Shown: positions 1-7,575 of the stretch, piece after piece
Layout: every line of letters begins with the position of its first letter
Position numbering within the stretch: position 1 is the first letter of the stretch
Source of the DNA: Flavobacteriales bacterium UBA1959
GTDB lineage: Bacteria; Bacteroidota; Bacteroidia; Flavobacteriales_D; Sanyastnellaceae
Direction: 5' to 3'
Assembly (NCBI GenBank): GCA_002336085.1
Contig: DDEH01000041.1
Span: forward strand, 18,402 to 34,707
Length of the DNA stretch: 16,306 bases
Notes under the pieces: generated by a model
The model's database searches: none
Told to the model about the DNA's origin: nothing
The model's input: only the letters and a program-made list of their open reading frames with translations
Made by a program: the position numbers and the translations under genes

Positions 1-1319
1 GGTATTGTAATTTCAGCTCCAACACTTTTCCCAACTGTAAATATTTCGTCCACACTTGGAAACTGCTTGCTGTTGCTGTTCAGTTTCTTACGAGCCTTCG
101 CAGATGTTTCTTCGTCGCCTTTGTTCACTGCGCGCTGGTAGTAATCGCATGCTCGCAAGTAAGCAAGACGTTTGCCCAACGCTCCGTCGTCGCATTTTGA
201 GGCAGCACCTGCGATGGCATCCCCAATGAGCATGAAGGCATCAGCGCTTTCGCTGTTGATTGCAAGTACTTTTTGAGCGTAGTTTCGAGCTGTCTTCGTC
301 TTTCCTAAAAAGGAAGCAATCTTTCCTGTTTTCAAAAGGTACATTTCCAATTCACTGCATTCGTTGCACAATTCAACGGCTTGCTCCATGTAGCGCAAAG
401 CCTCGGTGAAATTTTCCACCTTGGCTTGTTCGCCACCAATGGCATATGCTGACGGGTGACTTGGTTCCTGGGCATGCACCGCTTCAGCAACAGGCAGGTA
501 AAGTTCGTTGTCGGTGCAGTCTTTCTGATTCAGCAGTCTCAATACTTTCTTCTTAAGATCAAAATTGACGCTGTCAGCGGCAATCTTTTCACTCAGAACT
601 GGAACCATATCTTCACACTGAGCAATAGCGATGAATACTTCGTCCAAGTTGCCCTTGGCTTTTTCGTAGTCCTCTACTTTATCCTCATTTCCTGCCTCGA
701 TTACCGCTTTGATGCCCGTCTCGATGTAGTCGGATAGTTTGAGGTATTCGGTCAGCATCTCACCCAATTTTGCCTTCGCAGAATCGCCATCTAACTTTTT
801 CATGGCATAAAAAGATGTCACGTAGTACATACTCAAGGTCGCCGGAGATGAATTGGCACCAAGGCAATCGATGCTCGTCTTGAACAAGGCATTGGCCGCT
901 GCGGGATCATCCTTGCGCAAACGATAATGATCGCTAGCTTTATAGGCCAAAATTCGGCACTGATTATTCGGGCGTTTGTTCGTAGCGGGATAGAGCTCCA
1001 TGCGCTGATCGTACAGCATGAAAATACTATCAACAAGCACTTCCTTTCGAACTTCGTCTTCTGTTTTTTTGAGCTCGTTTTTTAGAAACCTCACCCCGTC
1101 GGAATAAATTCCCTCGCGTGCTTTTGGGGGACAAACATCGCAAGCCTTCTTCCATTGGATGAAAGCTTCGTCATAGTTTTTCTGCTTTTTGTAGCTGACA
1201 TAAACGCTTATTGCCTCTTTGCAAAGGATTTGCTGATCCTCGGTTTCGCCGTATCGGTCTTGTCCGAATGATGCAAAAGGCAAAGCAAGTGCTGCGAGTA
1301 TTAGTGTGCGGAATTTCAT
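1..1319 (-). CDS. Secreted tetratricopeptide-repeat protein, C-terminus cut by window edge
   Basis: My reading of the reverse strand gives an uninterrupted frame of 439 codons from the ATG at 1319-1317 to the window edge. The protein begins MKFRTLILAALALPFASFGQ, a standard signal peptide with cleavage probably after the Gln near residue 20, so it should be exported to the periplasm or surface. The rest is alpha-helical and rich in Cys, Lys and Glu, with TPR-like units; the clearest is around residues 320-400 (E-A-L-R-Y-M-E-Q-A-V and the helices after it). The end reads F-P-S-V-D-E-I-F-T-V-G; Bacteroidota homologues with this motif stop shortly after it, so probably only 10-20 residues are missing. 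It lies 17 bases after the outer-membrane protein gene with a purine-rich GAGAAGAA before the ATG, so it is probably last or near last in the operon. Homologues commonly sit beside coaX and an outer-membrane protein gene (known from the family). Molecular function is unknown; a scaffold role at the envelope is an inference. Confidence 0.85.
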   Translation of the reverse strand, partial: MKFRTLILAALALPFASFGQDRYGETEDQQILCKEAISVYVSYKKQKNYDEAFIQWKKACDVCPPKAREGIYSDGVRFLKNELKKTEDEVRKEVLVDSIFMLYDQRMELYPATNKRPNNQCRILAYKASDHYRLRKDDPAAANALFKTSIDCLGANSSPATLSMYYVTSFYAMKKLDGDSAKAKLGEMLTEYLKLSDYIETGIKAVIEAGNEDKVEDYEKAKGNLDEVFIAIAQCEDMVPVLSEKIAADSVNFDLKKKVLRLLNQKDCTDNELYLPVAEAVHAQEPSHPSAYAIGGEQAKVENFTEALRYMEQAVELCNECSELEMYLLKTGKIASFLGKTKTARNYAQKVLAINSESADAFMLIGDAIAGAASKCDDGALGKRLAYLRACDYYQRAVNKGDEETSAKARKKLNSNSKQFPSVDEIFTVGKSVGAEITI

Positions 1320-1336
1320 ATTCTTCTCGTTCTTAA

Positions 1337-2800
1337 TCAATCATATAATCTTGGAACCAGCCAATTGTTCTTGAAGAATGGCATCAATGAGATGCCAATA
1401 TTCATTCGGTAGATGCTCTCTTGGTAATCGCTGTTCTCTGTACTTCTTGTTCCAAACTCCATGCCGAAGTGAATTCGACTGAGGGAACGGCTCCCAACTA
1501 AGGGAATAGTAAAGCCTGCGGATGCCGTCTGGTAAGTCAGCGGAGATCCGTTCACTTCAAAGGGTTGATTGCCTTTTGCTATCCCGATTCGATAACTCGC
1601 TTTTCCCCATGTGGGATTGCGTTGCTCTGAATTTCCAAGATTGAATTGAACTCCAAACCGCAAGGCTTCGGCATCGATCCAATTGACCTTATCGGACAAC
1701 AATTCGGGCGCCATGTCGTCTGCTACATCGCTCCACGCGGTGGTCGAATATTCGATTCCCGCTGCCCAACGCATTCCGTCCGAGCGATCGAAATGGAGGC
1801 TTAATCCAGTGCTAATGGATTGTGGCATCCGTCCTGCATAGTCTAGTTTGGAAGAAAAAGAAGCAGTATCTAAATTGACTGCGATCCCACCGAGGGTTTG
1901 AGTCGTCTCATCCAATTGGGTGATGTCACTGAGTAATTTCGCTTGCGGAGTGTAAACCCCACCCAGACGAAGAGCAAGGCTGCTTTCAAATTCTCTTTTG
2001 CTGCTGTAACGCACCCTGAGCAATTGATCTACTATGGCACCAATGTCCCCAGAGATGCTTCGATGCTGAGCCGTCACAAGAGCCCGATGATCGAGGAATG
2101 TAGGATCTACGATGTCTAAGGTTGATGAGCGGCTGACTTGACCGAAAAGATACTGTGTTTGAATGCCTAAGTGCAATGAGCGGAAGCTAACTCGAATGCT
2201 GTCAGACTCTCCAGCCGAGACATACCTGGAGGCCCGAAAAACACGGCCCCAGCCAATGTTTGCATTGCTCAATCCGCCCTGACCAACGTAGCGCTCTTCA
2301 ACGGCGCCCACACCAGCGACTTCGGTTGATCGGGTGATGGCGTAACCAGAATTGCTATAATTTGAGGCGCCCAAGATGAGCGCATTCTTCCCATTTTTTC
2401 GCTTCACTACAAGACCCAACGGACCAGTCGACCCAAAGGTCGCTGTCGCATCTCCTCCGGTTGCCGGGCTCATCGTTAACCGTGTTCCCACGCCTGATCC
2501 TTGAAGGGTAGTCTGCGTTAAAAAAGTGGCAGAGGCCGGGTTTCCGGGATTGAACTGATAGGAATTTGCCATGCTGGTTTCCATACCGGCCATGCCAGTA
2601 GCGACAGGAGTATTCGTTTGATTGATGAGCCCAAACCCATACCGTGAGAAAGGTGAAAATTCACTTTGCTGTGCTTCCGCGTTCGAATGGAAAATTAGAG
2701 ATATCGCGAGTAACGCCAGGCCCCAAAGAAAGGTAGACGCGATTGGCGACAGACGTAAGAGGTCACTAGGGACAATCGTCTCGCTTGTATGTTCAGTCAT
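1337..2800 (-). CDS. Outer-membrane beta-barrel protein of unknown function
   Basis: A 487-residue protein. The frame could be extended to a TTG at 2809, but the ATG at 2800-2798 is the more likely start: it lies inside the end of coaX in an ATGACTGA 8-base overlap, typical of coupled genes. A hydrophobic segment at about residues 24-43 (F-L-W-G-L-A-L-L-A-I-S-L-I-F) followed by N-A-E-A-Q looks like a signal peptide, though its n-region of about 24 residues is unusually long. The mature part opens with F-S-P-F-S-R-Y-G-F-G, a hallmark of a Bacteroidota outer-membrane family, and continues with alternating polar/hydrophobic strands rich in G, S, T and aromatic residues, as in porin-like barrels. 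It ends P-R-L-Y-D rather than with the usual C-terminal Phe. Conserved linkage with coaX and the downstream TPR gene suggests an envelope role. Substrate or partner cannot be read from the sequence. Confidence 0.8.
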   Translation of the reverse strand: MTEHTSETIVPSDLLRLSPIASTFLWGLALLAISLIFHSNAEAQQSEFSPFSRYGFGLINQTNTPVATGMAGMETSMANSYQFNPGNPASATFLTQTTLQGSGVGTRLTMSPATGGDATATFGSTGPLGLVVKRKNGKNALILGASNYSNSGYAITRSTEVAGVGAVEERYVGQGGLSNANIGWGRVFRASRYVSAGESDSIRVSFRSLHLGIQTQYLFGQVSRSSTLDIVDPTFLDHRALVTAQHRSISGDIGAIVDQLLRVRYSSKREFESSLALRLGGVYTPQAKLLSDITQLDETTQTLGGIAVNLDTASFSSKLDYAGRMPQSISTGLSLHFDRSDGMRWAAGIEYSTTAWSDVADDMAPELLSDKVNWIDAEALRFGVQFNLGNSEQRNPTWGKASYRIGIAKGNQPFEVNGSPLTYQTASAGFTIPLVGSRSLSRIHFGMEFGTRSTENSDYQESIYRMNIGISLMPFFKNNWLVPRLYD

Positions 2801-3572
2801 TCTGGACAAGGTCTTTGAGAATTAGGTGATATCCTTTCCAAGTTAGATTTGGGTCGGCAAAAATGGGGAAGCGCGTTCGGAGTTCCAAGCAATCAGCATC
2901 ACCACCGGTGAGCCCAACGCGAAATTCGTCATATTCTGTATCAAAAGCTTCAATCCTAGCTTGCAATTCAGCGTTTGCACCCCCGATTGCTCCGGCGAGA
3001 AGTGCATCAATCGTGTTCTGTCCTATGTGCAAGCCGATACCTGCACTGGCCAATTCGCGCCAATTTTCGGGATAAGGCAAGTTCGCTGTGCCCGCATACA
3101 TGGCCCGAAGGCGTAGTTCGATGCCAGGGGCTATGGAGCCGCCAATGAAGTTTCCGTGCTCAATCCAGTCGGCAGTAATGCACGTGCCGGCATCGATGAT
3201 GAGCCAGTTTGAATCAGGATCCTCGGCTTGTGCAGCACGCGCATTTGCTGCTCGATCGAGCCCAAGAGTCGCCATAGATTCGTAATTGCTTGGCAGCCCT
3301 GTGTCTTTGGCATTGACCAAGTTAAATACCGTCTTGGAGTCGGTATGCCGGTCGGCATATTCACGGGACCAAGCGTTCCAAAACTTACTGGTTTCACCGG
3401 ATGCGGCCACCAAAGTAAGTGCGGGTAGGCTGCCTTCATTCATGGCTTTTTGTCCATGGGCTTCTGCCTCTTCATCGCTAAGAACCTGAACAATAGAGTC
3501 ATCCTGAAACACCACGAGTTTTGTTCGCGTATTTCCTACATCAATGATCCAGTGTTCATCCATCTTGCTCAT
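2793..3572 (-). CDS. coaX: Type III pantothenate kinase
   Basis: Phosphorylates pantothenate to 4'-phosphopantothenate with ATP, the first step of coenzyme A synthesis, in the cytoplasm. From the chosen start the protein has 259 residues, normal for CoaX. Visible family motifs are the N-terminal phosphate-binding D-V-G-N-T (residues 11-15), G-L-D-R (104-107) with the catalytic Asp, D-A-G-T (127-130), G-G-S-I-A-P-G (144-150) and T-G-G-D (222-225), all characteristic of the acetate-kinase/Hsp70 fold of type III enzymes. I chose the ATG at 3572 because it forms an ATGA overlap with the gldD stop codon and has GGAAAG a few bases upstream. ATGs at 3584 and 3563 are also in frame. The 3' end overlaps the outer-membrane protein gene by 8 bases. 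All key motifs are intact. Confidence 0.96.
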   Translation of the reverse strand: MSKMDEHWIIDVGNTRTKLVVFQDDSIVQVLSDEEAEAHGQKAMNEGSLPALTLVAASGETSKFWNAWSREYADRHTDSKTVFNLVNAKDTGLPSNYESMATLGLDRAANARAAQAEDPDSNWLIIDAGTCITADWIEHGNFIGGSIAPGIELRLRAMYAGTANLPYPENWRELASAGIGLHIGQNTIDALLAGAIGGANAELQARIEAFDTEYDEFRVGLTGGDADCLELRTRFPIFADPNLTWKGYHLILKDLVQND

Positions 3573-4171
3573 GAGACTTTCCATTCAAGTGATTCGATCA
3601 AATGCACCAAATCTTGCTTTACACGCTCCAATGAAGGACCTATGCTGTCAGGATTGGGGACATGATTGAAGTACACAGATCCACGCAGGAAGTGCTCGGC
3701 ACTATCGGTTGCCAAAAACTGCAGAGGAGTAGCCACTGGACCAGAAAGCTCATACAGCAAGCCGCTTACCTGATGGTCGGGGAAATCAAAGGCGCTCGTG
3801 GCAATTCCTGTGGCTTTCATCTTGTGAGCAAACACCATTTGGTGAGCATCCTCGAGCATACCGTATAAATGTTCGTTTGATTGCAGCGGGATATAACTGC
3901 AGTGCACCTTAGCGCGCAGATTGGGCAAAGAAACATTGAACCAGCAATCGGGAGAATCTTGGCCTTGAACAATCAATTCAATTTTCGAATAATGTGGCAA
4001 TTCGAATTGAGGGCCACACGGATGTTGGTAGGCCTGATAATTTGCTTCGGGAAGCTCGATTCGATAGTATCCCCGGGGCTTGGGGACTGGAGCGTCGCGA
4101 CAAGAAGACAGCAGCAAAATGCTGAAACCGACACCGGTCAAAGCGATATTTCTCAATCCTTCAAACCTCAT
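3569..4171 (-). CDS. gldD: Gliding motility / type IX secretion lipoprotein GldD
   Basis: A 200-residue lipoprotein. The N-terminus has a short charged region, a hydrophobic core and the lipobox L-S-S-C with the lipidated Cys at residue 24, so it should be anchored to the envelope. Directly after it comes P-K-P-R-G-Y-Y-R-I-E-L-P, the signature of GldD in Bacteroidota. In Flavobacterium johnsoniae GldD is needed for gliding and for type IX secretion (established knowledge); its biochemical role is not known. The start ATG lies inside the last codons of gldE (11-base overlap) and the stop overlaps the coaX start by 4 bases, so translation is probably coupled to both. The gldE-gldD pairing is the conserved arrangement. 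The presence of gldD shows T9SS-type competence but not by itself that the cell glides. Confidence 0.95.
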   Translation of the reverse strand: MRFEGLRNIALTGVGFSILLLSSCRDAPVPKPRGYYRIELPEANYQAYQHPCGPQFELPHYSKIELIVQGQDSPDCWFNVSLPNLRAKVHCSYIPLQSNEHLYGMLEDAHQMVFAHKMKATGIATSAFDFPDHQVSGLLYELSGPVATPLQFLATDSAEHFLRGSVYFNHVPNPDSIGPSLERVKQDLVHLIESLEWKVS

Positions 4172-5519
4172 GGTTTTGCTTTGGATTGGGAAGGGTTAAC
4201 TTGATTCGAATAAGCTTTCGTGGTGTAGCTGCATCAATTTTCAACTCTACACCTTCAAAAGTGATGCTTTCCCCGCTTCGCATGATTCGACCGGCCTGTT
4301 CTGTAATAAAGCCGCCGAGTGTGTCACTTTCACCTTTGGCCGATTCCCACGCCTCATCGGCCATGCCAAGAATGCGATAGACGTCAATTAAAGCGGTTTT
4401 TGCTTCGATGATAAAAGTACGTTCATCCAAGCGGGAATAGGCGATTTCTTCTGCATCGAATTCATCTGAAATTTCACCCACAATTTCCTCCATAATATCT
4501 TCGAGAGTGATAATTCCACTCGTTCCTCCATACTCATCTACGACAATTGCTATGTGCGTTTTTCGTTCTTGAAATTCACGCATGAGATCGTCGATCTTTT
4601 TGTTCTCAGGAACAAAATATACAGGTCGAATCAGTGATTGCCAGGCGACATTTTTTTCTTTCAGATGCGGGAGAAGATCCTTCGTGTGTAGCACGCCTTC
4701 GATGTCATCCGGAGAGCCTCGGTGGACCGGGATACGGGAGAAGCCTGATTCGATGATTTGTGCCCTCAATTGCTCCCAAGATTCTTCTGACGAAATCGAC
4801 TCCATGTCTGTGCGCGCAGTCATTACTTGTTTCGCGTCTTTTGACCCCAACGCTACAATTCCTTCAAGAATACGTTGCTCTTCGTCCGTCCGTTCATTAT
4901 CGTCTGTCAAATGCAGTGCCTGTTCGAGGTCTTCGACGGAGAGATCGGCCGCTGGCACTTCTACTCGTTTTCCAATCCAAGCACCAAGTCGCACAAGTGG
5001 GCGCCAAATGGGCGAGGTTAGGCGGCGAGAAACCAAGAGAGGGGCAGCCATCATTTGGGCAAACTGCAATCGGTTATTTGTGGCATAAACCTTCGGGGCA
5101 ACTTCGCCAAAAAGTAATATAACAAACGTAACCGCACCCACGTGAACGGTCCAATACACCCAATTTTCTACAGATTCTGCTGGTAGCAGTCGCTCAACAA
5201 TTAAGGTGGACATCAAAATTATGATGATATTCACTAAGTTGTTTAGGACCAATATGGATGCTAGCAAATGCCGCGGTGCTCGATCTGCATCTGGCCGCTG
5301 AAGGAGTTCCAGTACCCTGGCCGCTGACACCGAGTTATCCTGGTTTTTCCTTAGTTCGAGTTCTTCAATGTCCGCAGGAGTCAGGCTGAAAAAAGCAATC
5401 TCAGATCCAGACACGAGTGCGCTCGCAATTAATAGTATTGCAATGCAAATGGAAGGGATCAGGCTCCCGCTTGATACCGGTTCAATAGCAAGAAGTAGGG
5501 CGGTAAAGGCGGAATTCAA
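4161..5519 (-). CDS. gldE: GldE: CNNM/CBS/CorC-domain membrane protein
   Basis: A 452-residue integral inner-membrane protein of the CNNM (CorC/HlyC, UPF0053) family. Domains in order: CNNM membrane domain at about 20-190 with hydrophobic segments near 21-48, 85-110 and 125-145 and the family motif G-E-V-A-P-K (138-143); paired CBS domains at about 228-350 including V-V-D-E-Y-G-G-T-S-G-I (327-337) and T-L-E-D-I-M-E-E-I-V-G-E-I; and a CorC/HlyC-type C-terminal domain to about 445. In F. johnsoniae GldE partly overlaps GldD in function and supports gliding (established); an ion-transport role is inferred from the family. The only plausible start is the TTG at 5519-5517: an in-frame TGA lies just upstream and no in-frame ATG precedes the first membrane segment. 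It follows ssb by 40 bases and overlaps gldD. Confidence 0.94.
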   Translation of the reverse strand: MNSAFTALLLAIEPVSSGSLIPSICIAILLIASALVSGSEIAFFSLTPADIEELELRKNQDNSVSAARVLELLQRPDADRAPRHLLASILVLNNLVNIIIILMSTLIVERLLPAESVENWVYWTVHVGAVTFVILLFGEVAPKVYATNNRLQFAQMMAAPLLVSRRLTSPIWRPLVRLGAWIGKRVEVPAADLSVEDLEQALHLTDDNERTDEEQRILEGIVALGSKDAKQVMTARTDMESISSEESWEQLRAQIIESGFSRIPVHRGSPDDIEGVLHTKDLLPHLKEKNVAWQSLIRPVYFVPENKKIDDLMREFQERKTHIAIVVDEYGGTSGIITLEDIMEEIVGEISDEFDAEEIAYSRLDERTFIIEAKTALIDVYRILGMADEAWESAKGESDTLGGFITEQAGRIMRSGESITFEGVELKIDAATPRKLIRIKLTLPNPKQNHEV

Positions 5520-5559
5520 GATTATTGTTTGCGTTCAACAGAGCAAGACAAGAACATGG

Positions 5560-6057
5560 TCAGAAGGGCAAGTCATCAGCATTAGTCGCATCAGATGCTA
5601 AGGCCTTTTGAGTAGCCTCTGTCGGCGCAGTTGGAGGCGCGGAGTTATCGGCCGCAATCTTCGCCGCATCTGTAGTTTGAGCGGAGACACTTCCTGATTC
5701 TGCGTTTGCTCCTTGATTCGCTCCGGGTCGATCAAGCAGCTGCATTACATCTGCGACAACTTCGGTAGTGTATCGCTTTTGACCTTGCTGGTCTTCCCAC
5801 GACCGTGTCTTGATTTTCCCCTCGATGAAGACTTGAGATCCCTTGCGCAGGTACTTTTCTGCAGTTTCTGCCATTCCCCGCCAGATGACAATATTGTGCC
5901 ATTCGGTCTGGGTAATTCGCTCTCCACTGCTCCTGTCTTTGTACGTCTCAGAAGTTGCCATCGGAAATGAGCATACGGCAACACCGTTGGGGGTATACCG
6001 CATTTCGGGATCCTTCCCCAAGTTTCCAACAAGAATTGCTTTGTTTACTCCAGCCAT
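5560..6057 (-). CDS. ssb: Single-stranded DNA-binding protein
   Basis: A 165-residue SSB, a tetrameric protein that coats single-stranded DNA during replication, repair and recombination. The OB-fold spans about residues 1-110 and begins with N-K-A-I-L-V-G-N-L-G-K-D-P-E-M-R-Y, followed by E-W-H-N-I-V and the L-R-K-G-S-Q-V-F-I-E-G-K strand, all classic. It continues into an Ala/Thr/Gln-rich flexible linker and ends D-D-L-P-F, the acidic tip that recruits repair and replication partners. Start is the ATG at 6057-6055. The gene lies 30 bases after mutY and 40 before gldE, the gene order known from Flavobacterium. On the minus strand a TACTTTTG box lies just upstream of the ATG, but it is too close to serve as a normal -7 element for this gene. 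Confidence 0.97.
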   Translation of the reverse strand: MAGVNKAILVGNLGKDPEMRYTPNGVAVCSFPMATSETYKDRSSGERITQTEWHNIVIWRGMAETAEKYLRKGSQVFIEGKIKTRSWEDQQGQKRYTTEVVADVMQLLDRPGANQGANAESGSVSAQTTDAAKIAADNSAPPTAPTEATQKALASDATNADDLPF

Positions 6058-6087
6058 GACTCAAAAGTAAGTCACTCAAGCTTAGAA

Positions 6088-7191
6088 TTACCTCTTGCAT
6101 GCACTTGATTTCTCCAACTCTTCCCAATTTTTATCGAGGGCTCGCGGAATGGGCAAATTTCGAGCCTCGTCCCAGGGGAGCCATTGGTTGTTAAGCTCTT
6201 CGAATGCAATGTCCGATGTCCAGCCTTCGAATCGCACCTTCAGCTTTCGATGGCTTAGAAGATGTTCGAATGAATCACCGATTTGTCCTGTAGGATGGAG
6301 GCTTGCGGTATTTTTAATCCCAGGAATCGTCAAGTTGTTTGAGGGGGTGTTTTTTGGGTCGATCCAAGAAGATGGGAATTCCCAGAGTCCACCCCAAATG
6401 CCATCATCGGGACGCTGGCGCATCAAGACCAAACCCTCGTGGGTAATGACATGAAAGGTCAACAAAACTGTACGAACTTTTGTTTTTCCTGCTTTAATCG
6501 GGAGCTCTGGGGTTTGGCCGGGGTGATTGGTTCTGCTGTGGCAGTTAATGCCCAGCGGACATGCGTCGCATTCGGGAGCTCTGGGTTTGCATACGAGGGC
6601 ACCAAGTTCCATTACGGCTTGATTGTGCATGCCGGATTCAGCGTCATCGAGGAATTCATTGGCCAATTGCTCGATCTGTTTTCGACCCGCCGGCTTGTCA
6701 ATTGGTTCGCTAATTCCGGCCCATCTGCTAAGAACACGCAATGCATTGCCGTCAACCGCGGCTGTGGGATCACCGAAGCAGATTGAGGCAATTGCTGCAG
6801 CGGTGTAAGGACCCACCCCGGGCAATTCTTGCCATTCTTTTGCTGTTTCAGGGAACTGACCTTTCCACTGTGTCGCCACAATTTGTGCAGCTTTGTGCAA
6901 GTTTCGAGCGCGGCTGTAATACCCTAATCCTTGCCACGCCTTCATGACTTCTTCGGGGCTCGCTGCTGCAAGCGCGGCAAAATCGGGCCATATTTTTAAG
7001 AACGTATTCCAGTACTTTGTTCCTTGTTCAATGCGAGTTTGCTGCATGATTATTTCGCACAACCACGTGGCGTAAGGATGCGGTGATTCACGCCAGGGCA
7101 AGGCTCTTTCATTGGCGATGAACCAAGTTTTGAGTTGTTTTCGGGCATCGAGGATCTCGATTTTCGTGAATATCTCGAAATTCTGCGCCAT
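6088..7191 (-). CDS. mutY: A/G-specific adenine DNA glycosylase
   Basis: Removes adenine mispaired with 8-oxoguanine or guanine, starting base-excision repair. With the start at 7191 the protein has 367 residues. The N-terminal HhH-GPD domain carries the catalytic Glu46 in W-R-E-S-P-H-P-Y-A-T-W-L-C-E-I (Glu at 46), the helix-hairpin-helix L-P-G-V-G-P-Y-T-A (123-131) and Asp147 in A-V-D-G-N. The [4Fe-4S] loop is intact: Cys201-X6-Cys208-X2-Cys211-X5-Cys217. A C-terminal NUDIX-like 8-oxoG reader follows (about 236-350), with L-S-H (312-314) in the place of the F-S-H recognition motif. The frame runs back to a TTG at 7266, but that N-terminus is not family-like; the ATG at 7203 (4 residues longer) is the alternative start. 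It is first in the ssb-gldE-gldD operon and diverges from the HU gene. Confidence 0.95.
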   Translation of the reverse strand: MAQNFEIFTKIEILDARKQLKTWFIANERALPWRESPHPYATWLCEIIMQQTRIEQGTKYWNTFLKIWPDFAALAAASPEEVMKAWQGLGYYSRARNLHKAAQIVATQWKGQFPETAKEWQELPGVGPYTAAAIASICFGDPTAAVDGNALRVLSRWAGISEPIDKPAGRKQIEQLANEFLDDAESGMHNQAVMELGALVCKPRAPECDACPLGINCHSRTNHPGQTPELPIKAGKTKVRTVLLTFHVITHEGLVLMRQRPDDGIWGGLWEFPSSWIDPKNTPSNNLTIPGIKNTASLHPTGQIGDSFEHLLSHRKLKVRFEGWTSDIAFEELNNQWLPWDEARNLPIPRALDKNWEELEKSSACKR

Positions 7192-7220
7192 TATCCGCCT
7201 CATTTTAAATTGAATAACCG

Positions 7221-7228
7221 TATTTTTG
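7221..7228 (+). promoter_or_regulatory. Candidate -7 promoter box for the HU-TPR-mS38-rng operon
   Basis: The sequence TATTTTTG matches TAnnTTTG exactly and lies 52 bases before the HU start codon, giving a predicted leader of roughly 45 bases. No TTG is present at the expected -33 position. If both this and the box at 7264-7271 are used, the two divergent transcripts overlap at their 5' ends by about 20 bases. Confidence 0.35.
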
Positions 7229-7263
7229 CACCCCTTTTCAGAGGGAACGAAAGTAAAACGAGA

Positions 7264-7271
7264 CAAACCTA
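7264..7271 (-). promoter_or_regulatory. Candidate -7 promoter box for the mutY operon
   Basis: On the minus strand this reads TAGGTTTG, an exact match to the Bacteroidota -7 consensus TAnnTTTG. Transcription from it would start near 7258 and give a leader of about 55-65 bases before mutY. No clear TTG -33 element is found at the usual spacing upstream, so support is limited to the -7 match and position. Confidence 0.35.
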
Positions 7272-7280
7272 CTAAGCAAG

Positions 7281-7571
7281 ATGACGAAAGCGGATATCGT
7301 TAACCGAATTGCCGAGGAGACCGGTATGGAGAAAATGGATGTACAAACGACTGTGGAGGCGTTCATGCGTTCCGTGAGAGATAGTTTGGAAAGTGGAGAA
7401 AATGTCTACTTGCGAGGCTTTGGAAGCTTTGTAGTCAAAACCCGAGCGGCGAAGACAGGAAGGAATATTCTTGCAAAGAAATCCATTCAGATTCCAGCGC
7501 ACAACATTCCGTCATTCAAGCCAGCAAAGGATTTTGTTGACAACGTGAAACAACAAGTAGCTGTAGACTAA
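7281..7571 (+). CDS. HU/IHF-family nucleoid DNA-binding protein
   Basis: A 96-residue protein with the complete HU/IHF fold: N-terminal helices M-T-K-A-D-I-V-N-R-I-A, dimer-core helix, then the beta-arm signature G-F-G-S-F-V-V-K-T-R-A-A-K-T-G-R-N (about residues 46-62) and the arm tip I-P-A-H-N-I-P-S-F-K-P (about 72-82). It should bend and compact DNA as a dimer. Bacteroidota encode several HU paralogues, so assigning hupA, hupB or ihf is not justified. The ATG is preceded by A/G-rich sequence without a real Shine-Dalgarno match. The next gene starts 4 bases after the stop codon, so it is the first gene of the plus-strand operon ending with the RNase gene, a gene order common in the phylum. 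Confidence 0.95.
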   Translation: MTKADIVNRIAEETGMEKMDVQTTVEAFMRSVRDSLESGENVYLRGFGSFVVKTRAAKTGRNILAKKSIQIPAHNIPSFKPAKDFVDNVKQQVAVD

Positions 7572-7575
7572 TACC

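Noticed and set aside
456..737. Plus-strand 93-codon frame opposite the secreted TPR gene
   Set aside because: The opposite strand encodes a signal peptide and TPR protein without interruption from 1319 to the window edge; the antisense product has no family features.
4582..5088. Long plus-strand open frame (168 codons) antisense to gldE
   Set aside because: It lies wholly inside the gldE coding frame, its translation is low-complexity Ser/Arg-rich with no recognisable domain, and it is the kind of shadow frame expected opposite a real gene.
4161..5519. gldE as a haemolysin
   Set aside because: The CNNM/CBS family is often labelled haemolysin, but direct overlap with gldD and position after ssb identify it as GldE.
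7192..7266. MutY start at TTG 7266
   Set aside because: The added residues are not like the family and would run through the divergent promoter region; ATGs at 7203 and 7191 fit the normal MutY N-terminus.
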